A DNA stretch of 12,632 nucleotides, from the NCBI GenBank assembly GCA_019114115.1, contig DXGD01000440.1, positions 1-12,632 of the forward strand. The letters run 5' to 3'. Source of the DNA: Candidatus Nesterenkonia stercoripullorum (GTDB taxonomy: Bacteria; Actinomycetota; Actinomycetes; Actinomycetales; Micrococcaceae). A model generated the notes under the pieces. It saw only the letters and a program-made list of their open reading frames with translations, was not told the origin of the DNA and did no database searches. Every line of letters starts with the position of its first letter. Positions within the stretch are counted from its first letter, which is position 1. The position numbers and the translations under genes were made by a program. Positions 1 to 6,833 of this stretch are shown one piece after another.

Positions 1-135
1 AGCGAACGAATCCTCAGCGCCAAAGCCAGAGGGCACAGCGCCGAGTAGCGATCGTGCGCGACCTGGGACAGTCGGGCGCGTGCAGTCGGGCGCAGGGCGG
101 GCCGCTCCAACGCCCTCAGCTGGACTGATCCGTCC
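1..135. other. Left-edge non-coding stretch
   Basis: No convincing gene lies between the window edge and the lactonase stop. Plus-strand frames are open here, but their translations are low-complexity Ala/Pro/Arg/Gly runs of the kind GC-rich DNA gives by chance. A weak hairpin (AGGGCG at 94-99, CGCCCT at 111-116, 11-nt loop) lies just downstream of the lactonase on the minus strand and could help end that transcript, but it has no T-run. The 11-mer CAGTCGGGCGC occurs twice (69-79 and 83-93) with no obvious role. Confidence 0.3.
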
Positions 136-1080
136 TCAGCGCGTCAGCGCCGCAGCGTCGCGCACGGTCGTCCGGATGCGGTAAATGCTCGTGGTGGCGG
201 CGATGAAGAGGTCGGTTCCGGACGGCCCCCCGAAGCAAAGGTTGCCGACCAGCTCGGGGACAGCGATATGGCCGAGCGTCTCACCCTCGGCGGAGAAAAT
301 CGTCACCCCGGCAGGGCCGGAGCTCCAGATCCGCCCATGCTCGTCGACCCGGATTCCGTCCGGCAATCCTCCGGGGATTTCAAAGAGGGTGCGACCGTTG
401 ACGCACCGGACGGCACCGTCCTCATGCACGACGTCGTAGGCTCGCACGTGGTGATTCCCGACTCCCTCCGGACGTCGGACGGCGGAGGTGTCGGAGACGT
501 AGAGAACGGACTCATCGGGTGAGAACGCCAGCCCGTTGGGCTCTTCCATATCCGTGATCACAGGCTCCGCGGGCCGCTCCTCGGTGGAGTACCGCGCAGC
601 ACCTTCAGGCCCGAATGACGCAGGTGTCACCCGGAAGACGAAGCATCCCCCGTACTCCATCTCACCAGGGTGCCCTTCGCCCTCGACAGTGATCCCGTAA
701 TGAGGATCGGTGAACCAGATACTCCTATCGGAGGCCACGACGATATCGTTCGGAGAATTGAACCGACCGCCGCTCCATCCGGAAGCCACGGGAGTGACGT
801 CCCCGCCGACATCAGCCTCTATCCGGCGTCCTCCGTGGGAGCACTGCAGCAGGTATCCGTCGGGGTGAACCGTGCGACCGTTGGTGAAATCCACGGTGCG
901 CCGGTACTCCGAAGTCTCCCCCGTCAGCGGATCGCACTCCAGGATCCGGTTTCCGTGGATGTCGCTCCAGCGCAGCGTCTGCGAGGACTCGATCCAGCAA
1001 GGCCCCTCTGACCATGTGGCTCCGCCCCCGATGCGCTCGAGGACCGCGTCCGGGGCGAGCACCTCGCTGATGTGTCGCAT
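136..1080 (-). CDS. SMP-30/gluconolactonase family lactonase
   Basis: This gene encodes a 314-residue six-bladed beta-propeller hydrolase of the SMP-30/gluconolactonase/LRE family, which opens sugar-acid lactones using one divalent metal ion. The expected metal-site and substrate-site motifs are present in order: SEGP with Glu25, RFNSPNDI with Asn111 and Asp112, EEPNGLAFSPD with Asn182, and LPDGIRVDE with Asp241. I chose the ATG at 1080 because AGGAG sits about 8 nt upstream. The GTG three codons earlier (1089) directly abuts that Shine-Dalgarno and so has no usable spacing. There is no signal peptide or membrane segment, so it is cytosolic. It lies 49 nt after the SDR gene on the same strand and is probably co-transcribed, giving a dehydrogenase-then-lactonase pair. 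The sugar specificity (gluconate, fuconate, arabinonate or other) cannot be read from sequence. Confidence 0.9.
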   Translation of the reverse strand: MRHISEVLAPDAVLERIGGGATWSEGPCWIESSQTLRWSDIHGNRILECDPLTGETSEYRRTVDFTNGRTVHPDGYLLQCSHGGRRIEADVGGDVTPVASGWSGGRFNSPNDIVVASDRSIWFTDPHYGITVEGEGHPGEMEYGGCFVFRVTPASFGPEGAARYSTEERPAEPVITDMEEPNGLAFSPDESVLYVSDTSAVRRPEGVGNHHVRAYDVVHEDGAVRCVNGRTLFEIPGGLPDGIRVDEHGRIWSSGPAGVTIFSAEGETLGHIAVPELVGNLCFGGPSGTDLFIAATTSIYRIRTTVRDAAALTR

Positions 1081-1129
1081 ACCAATCACTCCTGTGTCAG
1101 ATCGTCAGGATTTCCAGGGCAATGCCAGG

Positions 1130-1918
1130 TCAGACTGCCGTGTACCCGCCGTCGACCTGGAGGTTCGTACCGGTGATGAACGATGCCTCGCGGGAGAGCA
1201 GGAAGCAGTTCGCCGCCGCCACTTCCTCGGCGTCCCCGATCCGTCCGACTGGGTGCTGGGCCGCCAGCGAGGCCTCTGCGGCGCCGGGGTCCGGCTGACT
1301 CGCCAGGAATGAGCTCAGCACCGCAGAATGCACTGAACCCGGCCCCACGGAGTTGCACCGGATGCCGTGCGCAGCGTGCTCGACGGCGATCTGCCTCGTC
1401 AACTGCACGATGGCGCCCTTGGACGCCGCGTAGGCGGCCTGACCGTGCTGGCCGGTGAGCGCAGAGATCGAGCCCGTATTCACGATCGAGCCCGCAATCC
1501 CTCGGTCCAGGAAATGCCGGACCGCATGCTTGCAGCCGAGAAAGACTCCTCGAGCGTTGATGTCCAGGCATCGATCCCATTCCTCGACGCTGGTCTCAGT
1601 GAGCGGCCGGGTGACGATGACCCCTGCGTTATTCACGATCCCGGTCAGACCGCCCAACTCCTGCACGGTCCGCGAGATCATGGCCTCGACCTGGGCCTCA
1701 TCCGAGACGTCCACCTCCACAGCGATGGCGCGGCCGCCGCCGCCGGCGATCTGGCCGCACACGGCCTCGGCCGACTCCCGGTGGATATCGGCGGCGGCGA
1801 CCTCAGCCCCTTTCGCCGCAGCCAGCACGGCAGTGGCGGCACCGATGCCCGATCCGGCGCCGGTGACGATGATCTGCTCCCCTGCCAGCGGCAGGTGACT
1901 CCGGATGCCGTCGTCCAT
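1130..1918 (-). CDS. SDR-family NAD(P)-dependent oxidoreductase
   Basis: This is a 262-residue classical short-chain dehydrogenase/reductase. The visible signature elements are the dinucleotide motif TGAGSGIG (19-26), an acidic residue at the end of beta-2 (AAADIH, Asp44) that usually favours NAD+ over NADP+, NNAG (96-99), the catalytic Ser150 in NTGSIS and the YxxxK pair Tyr163/Lys167. The C-terminal TGTNLQVDGGYTAV is typical of the family. The ATG at 1918 is preceded by GGAGGAG about 4 nt upstream. An in-frame ATG at 2011 exists but would place the start beyond the predicted promoter. The lactonase follows closely, so the likely role is oxidation of an aldose or polyol to a lactone (or a keto product) in a catabolic route. 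The substrate is unknown. Confidence 0.9.
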   Translation of the reverse strand: MDDGIRSHLPLAGEQIIVTGAGSGIGAATAVLAAAKGAEVAAADIHRESAEAVCGQIAGGGGRAIAVEVDVSDEAQVEAMISRTVQELGGLTGIVNNAGVIVTRPLTETSVEEWDRCLDINARGVFLGCKHAVRHFLDRGIAGSIVNTGSISALTGQHGQAAYAASKGAIVQLTRQIAVEHAAHGIRCNSVGPGSVHSAVLSSFLASQPDPGAAEASLAAQHPVGRIGDAEEVAAANCFLLSREASFITGTNLQVDGGYTAV

Positions 1919-1963
1919 GCACTCCTCCAAACTGTGAGCCGCGTTACATGAGCTTCTGACACG

Positions 1964-1992
1964 AGCATGCCATGATCGGATAAATTGGTCAA
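1964..1992 (-). promoter_or_regulatory. Predicted promoter of the SDR-lactonase unit
   Basis: Read on the minus strand there is TTGACC (1992-1987), a 17-nt spacer and CATGCT (1969-1964), about 45 nt before the SDR start codon. The -35 box is good and the -10 box is poor (three of six to TATAAT). The -35 lies inside the palindrome at 1985-2004, as expected for a repressed promoter. Confidence 0.45.
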
Positions 1993-2004
1993 CCGGTGGA
2001 CCAA
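1985..2004. promoter_or_regulatory. Palindromic operator, GntR/UxuR-like
   Basis: TTGGTCAACCGGTGGACCAA is a 20-bp inverted repeat with a single mismatched pair. It contains two overlapping GGT-NN-ACC units (GGTCAACC and GGTGGACC). This spacing is known from UxuR/ExuR-type members of the GntR/FCD family (TTGGTATACCAA). It covers the -35 box of the predicted SDR promoter, so it is most simply a repressor site induced by a sugar-acid intermediate. No regulator gene is visible in the window, and the family assignment is inference. Confidence 0.55.
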
Positions 2005-2078
2005 AATGCACCGACGCTGTCCTCGTCCTCTCGCCCGCAGGCTCTGCTGACGCACGGCCTGCCCGCCGGACACAGAAA

Positions 2079-2110
2079 CGCCGGGCACCTGATCTCTCAA
2101 GTGCCCGGCG
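2079..2110 (-). terminator. Rho-independent-type terminator after the isomerase gene
   Basis: The arms CGCCGGGCAC (2079-2088) and GTGCCCGGCG (2101-2110) are perfectly complementary. After one mismatch, three more pairs close a four-base loop. On the minus strand the stem is followed by TTTCTGTG, a short interrupted T-run. It ends the rpiB-type transcript and separates it from the SDR promoter. Confidence 0.8.
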
Positions 2111-2135
2111 TCGGGGAAAAGGCTGAGTACTCAGG

Positions 2136-2612
2136 TCAGCCGCAGCTACCGGTCTCCTCGTAGTCGGTGATGGCCTGGACCTTGGCAGCCGAGGCGCTCG
2201 AGGTGTCGAACTCGTAGTCCAGCCAGCCTTGAACCAGCTTGCGGGCGAGCTCTTTGCCGATCACGCGCTGGCCCATGCACAGCACCTGCGCGTCATTGGA
2301 GAGCACGGAACGCTCCACGGAGAAGGGGTCGTGCGCGGTGACCGCGCGGATTCCCTCGACCTTGTTGGCCGAGATCGCCACTCCGAGGCCGGTGCCGCAG
2401 ACCAGCAGCGCGCGGTCAGCCTCGCCACGGGCCACCATCTGAGCCGCCGCGATGGCGACATTGGGGTAGGGCGTGGACTCGTCCGAGCCGACACCGACGT
2501 CGGCCACCGACGCGACCCGCGAGTCGGCCTCCAGGTCAGCTTTCAGGGCTTCCTTGTAGTCGTAGCCCGCGTCATCGCCGCCGACGACGATCCGCCATGT
2601 ACGTGTGCTCAT
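2136..2612 (-). CDS. RpiB/LacAB-family sugar-phosphate isomerase
   Basis: This 158-residue protein of the RpiB/LacA/LacB family interconverts aldose and ketose phosphates. Family hallmarks are [10 protein letters not shown] (11-20), [14 protein letters not shown] with the catalytic base Cys72 (equivalent to E. coli RpiB Cys66), and HDPFSVERS...[14 protein letters not shown]. The ATG at 2612 has AAGGAG at good spacing; the open frame extends upstream to 2684 without another good site. Two positions differ from true RpiB: the His of the CDH motif is Asp14, and the His before Asn-Asp (E. coli His99, used in ring opening) is Ser106. Family knowledge from E. coli and mycobacterial RpiB indicates a linear substrate. 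A tetrulose-4-phosphate isomerase of the DerI/EryI kind is plausible; a variant ribose-5-phosphate isomerase remains possible. It has its own promoter and terminator. Confidence 0.88.
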   Translation of the reverse strand: MSTRTWRIVVGGDDAGYDYKEALKADLEADSRVASVADVGVGSDESTPYPNVAIAAAQMVARGEADRALLVCGTGLGVAISANKVEGIRAVTAHDPFSVERSVLSNDAQVLCMGQRVIGKELARKLVQGWLDYEFDTSSASAAKVQAITDYEETGSCG

Positions 2613-2703
2613 AGATGACTCCTTCGCCACACCGTGACGCTGCACAGCGTGATTACTGGTGGTAGGACAGCGCCCCGCCAGCATATTCTCGCGAGACTTC
2701 CAT

Positions 2704-2716
2704 CACTATCGTAGTG
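2704..2716. promoter_or_regulatory. 13-bp dyad centred on the isomerase -10 box
   Basis: CACTATCGTAGTG has perfect five-base arms around TCG and encloses the whole predicted -10 hexamer. A looser dyad (CATAACA at 2721-2727, TGTTCATG at 2743-2750) brackets the -35. Either could bind a repressor, for example of the DeoR or LacI type; no regulator gene is in view. Confidence 0.4.
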
Positions 2717-2735
2717 CAGCCATAACAATCGTCAA
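2708..2735 (-). promoter_or_regulatory. Predicted promoter of the isomerase gene
   Basis: The minus strand reads TTGACG (2735-2730), a 16-nt spacer and TACGAT (2713-2708), about 95 nt before the start codon. Both boxes match the housekeeping consensus well, and the region is AT-rich against its surroundings. Confidence 0.65.
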
Positions 2736-2766
2736 GCACAAATGTTCATGCTTCGAGCTTAAAACC

Positions 2767-4056
2767 TCAGCTCAGCGGCGCGATGACCTCCTGGCCTCCG
2801 AGATAGGGCCGAAGCGCCTCCGGCACCCGCACTGAGCCGTCTGGGAGCTGATGGTTCTCCAGGATGGCGACAAGCCACCGCGTCGTCGCGAGCGTGCCGT
2901 TGAGCGTGGCGACCGGACGCGTCGAGCCCTTGGAGCCGTCCGAGGCGGCTGTGCGCTCCCGGATGTTGAGCCGTCGGGCCTGGAATGTCGTGCAGTCTGA
3001 GGCTGAGGTGAGTTCGCGGTAGGTCTGCTGGGACGGGATCCACGCCTCGCAGTCGAACTTCCTCGCCGCCGAGAGACCCAGATCGCCTGCTGCGATGTCC
3101 ACCACGCGGTAGGGCAGCTCCATCTTGGCGAGCATCTGCTCCTCCCAGGCCAGCAGCCGCTCGTGTTCGGCTGCGGCGTCCTCGGGCGAGCAGTAGACGA
3201 ACATCTCGAGCTTGTTGAACTGGTGCACGCGCAGGATGCCGCGGGTGTCCTTGCCATGCGATCCGGCTTCGCGTCGGTAGCACGTGGACCACCCGGCCAT
3301 GCGCTGCGGACCGGTGCCGAGGTCCACGATCTCACCGGCGTAGTACCCGGCCAGCGCCACCTCGGAGGTCCCCACCAGATACAGGTCGTCGCGTTCCAGG
3401 CGGTAGATCTCGTCATCGTGCTCGACGTCGAACCCGGTGCCGGACATGGTCTCGGGACGCACCAGGGTAGGCGGGATCACGGGTGTGAACCCGGCCTCCA
3501 GGGCCTGGTCCAGGCCCATCTGCATCATCGCCAGCTCCAGACGGGCACCGATCCCGCGGAGGAAATAGAACCTCGCACCCGAGACTTTCGCGCCCCGCTC
3601 CATATCGACGGCCCCCAGCAGTTCGGCCAGCTCCAGGTGGTCCTTGGGGGTGAAGCCCTCCGCGCTGAAATCCCGCCGAGCGCCCTCGGTGCGCAGCGTG
3701 ACGGAGTCGTCCTCACCGCCGGCCGGTACGCCGTCGTGGATGAGGTTGGGGAAGGCGGACTGGAGCTTCTGCAGAGCGGCCTCGGCCTCATCGGACTGAA
3801 CATCGGCGGCCTTCACCGCCGCGGAGAGTTCTTTGACCTCGCCGAGCAGGCGCTGCTTCTCCTCGCCTTCGGCCTGCGCCACGGACTTCCCGAAGGATTT
3901 CTGCTGTGCGCGCAGAGATTCGAACCGGGAGATCGCTGCCGCTCGGGTCTTCTGCGCGGCGATGAGCGCGTCCACGGCGGATTCGTCAGCCTGCCGGGCA
4001 CGCTGGCTCTCCACGTACTTCTGCGGGTTCTCGATGAGGTCCTTGATGTCGATCAC
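2767..4056 (-). CDS. serS: Seryl-tRNA synthetase
   Basis: This 429-residue class II synthetase charges tRNA-Ser with serine. The N-terminal part (about residues 25-105) is the heptad-rich, charged coiled-coil arm that grips the long variable arm of tRNA-Ser. The catalytic core follows, with motif 2 around [17 protein letters not shown] and motif 3 around the C-terminal [18 protein letters not shown], ending with the usual [13 protein letters not shown]. The length is normal for a bacterial enzyme. The start is a GTG at 4056. AGGGG abuts it directly, too close to act as a Shine-Dalgarno, but a TAGTCT box ends 6 nt upstream, so the mRNA is probably leaderless. The gene is divergent from the lipid kinase gene, with 122 nt between the two starts. 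Confidence 0.98.
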   Translation of the reverse strand: MIDIKDLIENPQKYVESQRARQADESAVDALIAAQKTRAAAISRFESLRAQQKSFGKSVAQAEGEEKQRLLGEVKELSAAVKAADVQSDEAEAALQKLQSAFPNLIHDGVPAGGEDDSVTLRTEGARRDFSAEGFTPKDHLELAELLGAVDMERGAKVSGARFYFLRGIGARLELAMMQMGLDQALEAGFTPVIPPTLVRPETMSGTGFDVEHDDEIYRLERDDLYLVGTSEVALAGYYAGEIVDLGTGPQRMAGWSTCYRREAGSHGKDTRGILRVHQFNKLEMFVYCSPEDAAAEHERLLAWEEQMLAKMELPYRVVDIAAGDLGLSAARKFDCEAWIPSQQTYRELTSASDCTTFQARRLNIRERTAASDGSKGSTRPVATLNGTLATTRWLVAILENHQLPDGSVRVPEALRPYLGGQEVIAPLS

Positions 4057-4062
4057 CCCCTA

Positions 4063-4068
4063 AGACTA
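4063..4068 (-). promoter_or_regulatory. -10 box for leaderless serS
   Basis: The minus strand reads TAGTCT, then TAGGGG, then the GTG start. A TANNNT hexamer six nt before a start codon is the classic actinobacterial leaderless arrangement. No convincing -35 box was found. Confidence 0.45.
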
Positions 4069-4164
4069 ACGGGAATCGCCCGTCTTCGGCGTGAACACTG
4101 CGGAGGCGCCGCGCAGTGGCCTAGACCACGAGACCTGGGCGGGCGGGGCACCGCCTCCACGTCA

Positions 4165-4170
4165 TAGACT
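4165..4170 (+). promoter_or_regulatory. -10 box for the lipid kinase gene
   Basis: TAGACT lies 8 nt before the ATG at 4179, and no Shine-Dalgarno is visible in GATCTACC. This again suggests a leaderless or near-leaderless transcript, mirroring serS on the other strand. No clear -35 box was found. Confidence 0.4.
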
Positions 4171-4178
4171 GATCTACC

Positions 4179-5303
4179 ATGACCACTTCGACTCTTACCT
4201 GGGCGCTGGCAGTCAGCTGTGCCCTCGTGGTCCTCCTCGCGGTCGTGGCCGGGCGGCTGCTGCTCAGCGTCCGCCGGCTCACCCGCGAAGTGGCGGAGCT
4301 CGACGAGGCAGCCCATGTCGCAGCACGCACAGGGATGCTCTCTCCTCAGGCGCGGCGGGTCGCTCTGGTCATCAATCCGACCAAACTCGAAGCCGAAGTC
4401 GTCATCCGTCTCGTGCACTCCACCTGCTCCAGCACTGGTCTGGCTGCTCCGGTGATCTTCGCCTCCGAAGCTGAGGACGCCGGACGCGGCGCCGCCCGCG
4501 AGGCCGTGGAGCAGGGTGCCGATATCGTCTTGGCTGCCGGAGGCGACGGCACGGTCCGGGCGGTGGCCTCAGTGCTCAACGGCACCGAAGTCGCCCTTGG
4601 CGTCATTCCACTGGGTACGGGGAACCTGTTCGCCCGCAATATGGGCCTGCCGGTGCAGAATTTGAATTCCTGCGTGCAGGAAGCCATTCACGGTCGCGGA
4701 TACACGGTCGACACTGTCGAGCTGGAGCTCGAGCGCGCGCCCGGTTCGGAGGAACGCGAATCGGCGGTTGTGGAGCGCGAAATCTCACTGGTCATCGCCG
4801 GTGGCGGGCTCGACGCCGAGGTCATGGGCGATACCCGGGACGACCTCAAAGAGCGCGCCGGCTGGCTCGCCTATGGAGAAGCCGGCGCACGTCACATCAT
4901 GGGTGCCCGCAGGAACGTCACAATCTCCCTCGACGGCGAGGAGCCGACCTCACACAAGGTCCGCTCCGTCCTGCTCGCCAATTGCGGCTCGCTCCAAGCG
5001 GGCATGGTCCTAGTGCCCTCGGCACAGTTCGACGACGGCTACCTGGACGCCGTGCTCTTCACCCCTCGGCATGCCTGGGACTGGGCGAAGATCCTCGCGA
5101 AAACTGTCACCCGCTTCTCCGCGGAGATCCCGGTCATGACCGTGCGGCAGTCGCGCCGGGCCCGGATCACCATGGAGGAGCCGATGCCCTTCCAGATCGA
5201 CGGCGATGCAGTGGGGGATGTGCTGGCGGTGGAAGCCGTGACGCATCACCGCTCGCTCATCGTCAACGGCGTCACCGGCGTGACCACGCTGCGCAACCAC
5301 TAA
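4179..5303 (+). CDS. Diacylglycerol kinase family lipid kinase
   Basis: This 374-residue protein of the DAGK/YegS/DgkB family is expected to phosphorylate a lipid such as diacylglycerol or a sphingoid-type alcohol at the inner membrane face. A hydrophobic stretch at residues 7-30 is followed by Arg-rich VRRLTR, a good single membrane anchor with the rest in the cytoplasm. A short helical linker leads to the catalytic domain: VALVINPTK (61-69), the nucleotide-binding GGDGT (121-125) and PLGTGN (144-149). In the C-terminal lobe, LDAEVMGDT, ANCGSLQAGM and FQIDGD (338-343) match the family. Many relatives (YegS) lack the N-terminal anchor. Its start lies close to divergent serS, and it converges on pheA with a 107-nt gap. 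Confidence 0.92.
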   Translation: MTTSTLTWALAVSCALVVLLAVVAGRLLLSVRRLTREVAELDEAAHVAARTGMLSPQARRVALVINPTKLEAEVVIRLVHSTCSSTGLAAPVIFASEAEDAGRGAAREAVEQGADIVLAAGGDGTVRAVASVLNGTEVALGVIPLGTGNLFARNMGLPVQNLNSCVQEAIHGRGYTVDTVELELERAPGSEERESAVVEREISLVIAGGGLDAEVMGDTRDDLKERAGWLAYGEAGARHIMGARRNVTISLDGEEPTSHKVRSVLLANCGSLQAGMVLVPSAQFDDGYLDAVLFTPRHAWDWAKILAKTVTRFSAEIPVMTVRQSRRARITMEEPMPFQIDGDAVGDVLAVEAVTHHRSLIVNGVTGVTTLRNH

Positions 5304-5410
5304 GGGCCGCTGACCGAACCAGGCCAGGGACCCGCCGGAGCTTGAGCGTCGTCACTGACTCCGACACAGTCCGGTGCAGGCTCGCTGCTGGGCCTCTTCC
5401 CGCATGCCGC

Positions 5411-6367
5411 TCAGCCCTGCAGCGAGGCGACCCAATCCCCTGCGGCGCTGAACGCCTGTTCGCTGACGTCGGCCCCCACCCGCTGAGCTTTGCCATCGGC
5501 TCGCGCATAGGACCCGAGAAAGCGAATGTTGGGCGACATCCGATGGATCCCGGCGAGCGCATCGGCGACTCGAGCCTCCGCGATATGCCCTTCCAGGTCG
5601 ATGGAGAAGAAGTACTGGCCCAGGCCATCGCCCGTGGGCCGCGACTCAATGCGGCACAGGTTCACGCCCCGCGTGGAGAAATGCTCCAGCAGTTCCATCA
5701 GAGCGCCGGCGCGGTCCTGAGGCAGCGGGATCATGATCGTCGTCTTATCCGACCCGGTCAACGACGGCGTCGGCCCCGGCTTGGCGACCAGGGCGAACCG
5801 GGTGACCGCACCGGGCACATCCTCGACCTGCTCCGCCACGACATGCAGGCCCAGCTGCTCGGCGATGAGCGGTGAGCAGACTGCGGCGTCGGCCGTCGGG
5901 ACCTCCTGGAGGAGCGCGCGGGCCGCTGCCGCTGTGGAGGACGCAGGGACGAAAGCGGCCTGCGGGATAGTCCGTTCAGCCCATTGACGCACCTGCGCCC
6001 AGCCATGGGTATGCGTGGTGACTGTGGAGATCTCGGAGAGCTCGCGAGCACCACGAGAGGCGACGACGAAGGTGATCGGCACCAGCGCTTCACCGACGAT
6101 ATGCAGCCGATGCGCCACCGACACCGCGTCGAGAGTGGCTGTGACGCCCCCTTCGACCGAGTTCTCGATGGGCACCATGGCGGCGTCCGCGTCACCGCGC
6201 TCCACCATGTCCAAAGCGGCCAGCACAGAGGATGCCGGGATGCGCTCGGCGCTGTCAGCACCGGGCATGGTGAGCAGGGCCGCCTCGGTGAAGGTTCCCG
6301 CCGGGCCCAGATAGGCGTACCGGTCATAGTGGAAGACCGACGGCGAGGCTGAAGCAGAACTGGTCAT
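5411..6367 (-). CDS. pheA: Prephenate dehydratase with ACT domain
   Basis: This 318-residue monofunctional enzyme converts prephenate to phenylpyruvate in phenylalanine synthesis. The dehydratase domain starts with AYLGPAGTFTEAA (18-30), then PIENSVEGGV (67-75) and the catalytic TRF motif (189-191, Thr189). A C-terminal ACT domain (about 208-290) carries GALM (221-224) and ESRP (241-244), the residues that bind phenylalanine for feedback inhibition. There is no chorismate mutase domain, as is usual in actinobacteria. About 30 extra residues follow the ACT domain and are not conserved in my memory of the family. The start ATG overlaps the stop of the upstream rhodanese gene as ATGA (6364-6367), so translation is probably coupled. 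Confidence 0.97.
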   Translation of the reverse strand: MTSSASASPSVFHYDRYAYLGPAGTFTEAALLTMPGADSAERIPASSVLAALDMVERGDADAAMVPIENSVEGGVTATLDAVSVAHRLHIVGEALVPITFVVASRGARELSEISTVTTHTHGWAQVRQWAERTIPQAAFVPASSTAAAARALLQEVPTADAAVCSPLIAEQLGLHVVAEQVEDVPGAVTRFALVAKPGPTPSLTGSDKTTIMIPLPQDRAGALMELLEHFSTRGVNLCRIESRPTGDGLGQYFFSIDLEGHIAEARVADALAGIHRMSPNIRFLGSYARADGKAQRVGADVSEQAFSAAGDWVASLQG

Positions 6368-6690
6368 TTGACGGTCGGCTCCTCGTCTGTGCTAGAACGC
6401 AGCGGGCGGCCGGCTTCGAGCCAGCCTCCCATGCCATCAGTGACGAAGACGGCCGAGTATCCCTGCGCGGTCAGCCAGCCCGCGATCTTCACCGCGCGGC
6501 CCCCGGTGCGGCAGATGACGTAGTAGTCCTCATCAGGATCCAGCTCCTCGAACCGGACGGGCATCTCGTCCACAGGAATGTGCACGGCGTCCGGGGCGTG
6601 GCCGGCGGCATACTCGTCATTCTCGCGAACATCGAGCAGGCGGCCGCCCTCGGGAACGTCGGCCGCTTGGATAGTGGGGAAATCGGACAT
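6364..6690 (-). CDS. Single-domain rhodanese-like protein
   Basis: This 108-residue cytosolic protein is a single rhodanese homology domain. It contains RLLDVRENDEYAAGHAPDAVHIPVDEM (17-43) and the active-site loop CRTGGRA (60-66) with catalytic Cys60, then SAVFVTDGMGGWLEAGRPL, the typical C-terminal end. Family members carry persulfide sulfur on the Cys, for sulfur transfer or thiosulfate:cyanide chemistry. The substrate here is unknown. The ATG at 6690 has AAGGAGG six nt upstream; the frame remains open upstream to 6774 but lacks another ribosome site. It is the first gene of a two-gene unit with pheA (4-nt overlap). No established link joins the two functions. Confidence 0.93.
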   Translation of the reverse strand: MSDFPTIQAADVPEGGRLLDVRENDEYAAGHAPDAVHIPVDEMPVRFEELDPDEDYYVICRTGGRAVKIAGWLTAQGYSAVFVTDGMGGWLEAGRPLRSSTDEEPTVK

Positions 6691-6726
6691 GGAGCCCTCC
6701 TTCGTGGTCTCTTCTCTGCATCGACC

Positions 6727-6755
6727 ACAGTACCGCGAACTGGCGTCGCCTCGAA
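6727..6755 (-). promoter_or_regulatory. Possible promoter of rhodanese-pheA
   Basis: The minus strand reads TTCGAG (6755-6750), 17 nt, TACTGT (6732-6727). The -10 fits TANNNT, while the -35 matches only half of TTGACA. It would give a leader of about 30 nt before the start codon at 6690. Confidence 0.35.
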
Positions 6756-6777
6756 CTGTTCTCCACAGCCTCACGCG

Positions 6778-6815
6778 TCACAGCAGATGGTCGCAGCAGA
6801 TACGTCGCAGCAGAT
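6778..6815. repeat. Three direct repeats before the amidase gene
   Basis: The 11-mer TCRCAGCAGAT occurs three times, at 6778-6788, 6791-6801 and 6805-6815 (periods 13 and 14 nt). The array ends 6 nt before the possible -10 box TATCGT of the amidase gene and so covers its -35 region and spacer. It looks like a set of iterated protein-binding sites, though a chance slippage product of CAG units is also possible. Confidence 0.6.
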
Positions 6816-6821
6816 GATGTG

Positions 6822-6827
6822 TATCGT
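6822..6827 (+). promoter_or_regulatory. Possible -10 box for leaderless amidase mRNA
   Basis: TATCGT is followed by GAGGTA and then the ATG at 6834. The 6-nt spacing equals that at serS. GAGG is also present but only 2 nt from the ATG, which is too close for a normal Shine-Dalgarno. Confidence 0.35.
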
Positions 6828-6833
6828 GAGGTA

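Noticed and set aside
69..93. Direct repeat CAGTCGGGCGC x2
   Set aside because: There are only two copies, it is GC-rich and it lacks context; it may be chance.
1..183. Open plus-strand frame running from the left edge into the lactonase 3' end
   Set aside because: The translation is low-complexity Ala/Pro/Arg/Ser without any family motif, other frames are equally open, and it would overlap the lactonase gene. GC-rich DNA gives such frames by chance.
1919..2011. Upstream ATG at 2011 as the SDR start
   Set aside because: It would add 31 residues unlike any SDR N-terminus, has no Shine-Dalgarno, and lies upstream of the predicted promoter; the ATG at 1918 has GGAGGAG.
2750..2775. Possible terminator after serS
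   Set aside because: GAGCT...AGCTC gives only a 5-bp stem around the serS stop and lacks a T-run.
3163..4167. Long plus-strand open frame opposite serS (334 codons)
   Set aside because: It is a shadow of serS: the product is rich in Gly/Leu/Arg/His with no recognisable domain, and serS is unambiguous.
4057..4178. tRNA or other RNA gene between serS and the lipid kinase gene
   Set aside because: No cloverleaf arms, T-loop consensus or CCA end could be found on either strand.
5304..5426. Possible terminator between the lipid kinase gene and pheA
   Set aside because: CTCGCTGC (5381-5388) and GCAGCGAG (5419-5426) are complementary, but the loop is 30 nt, the stem overlaps the pheA stop and no T-run follows, so I do not call it.
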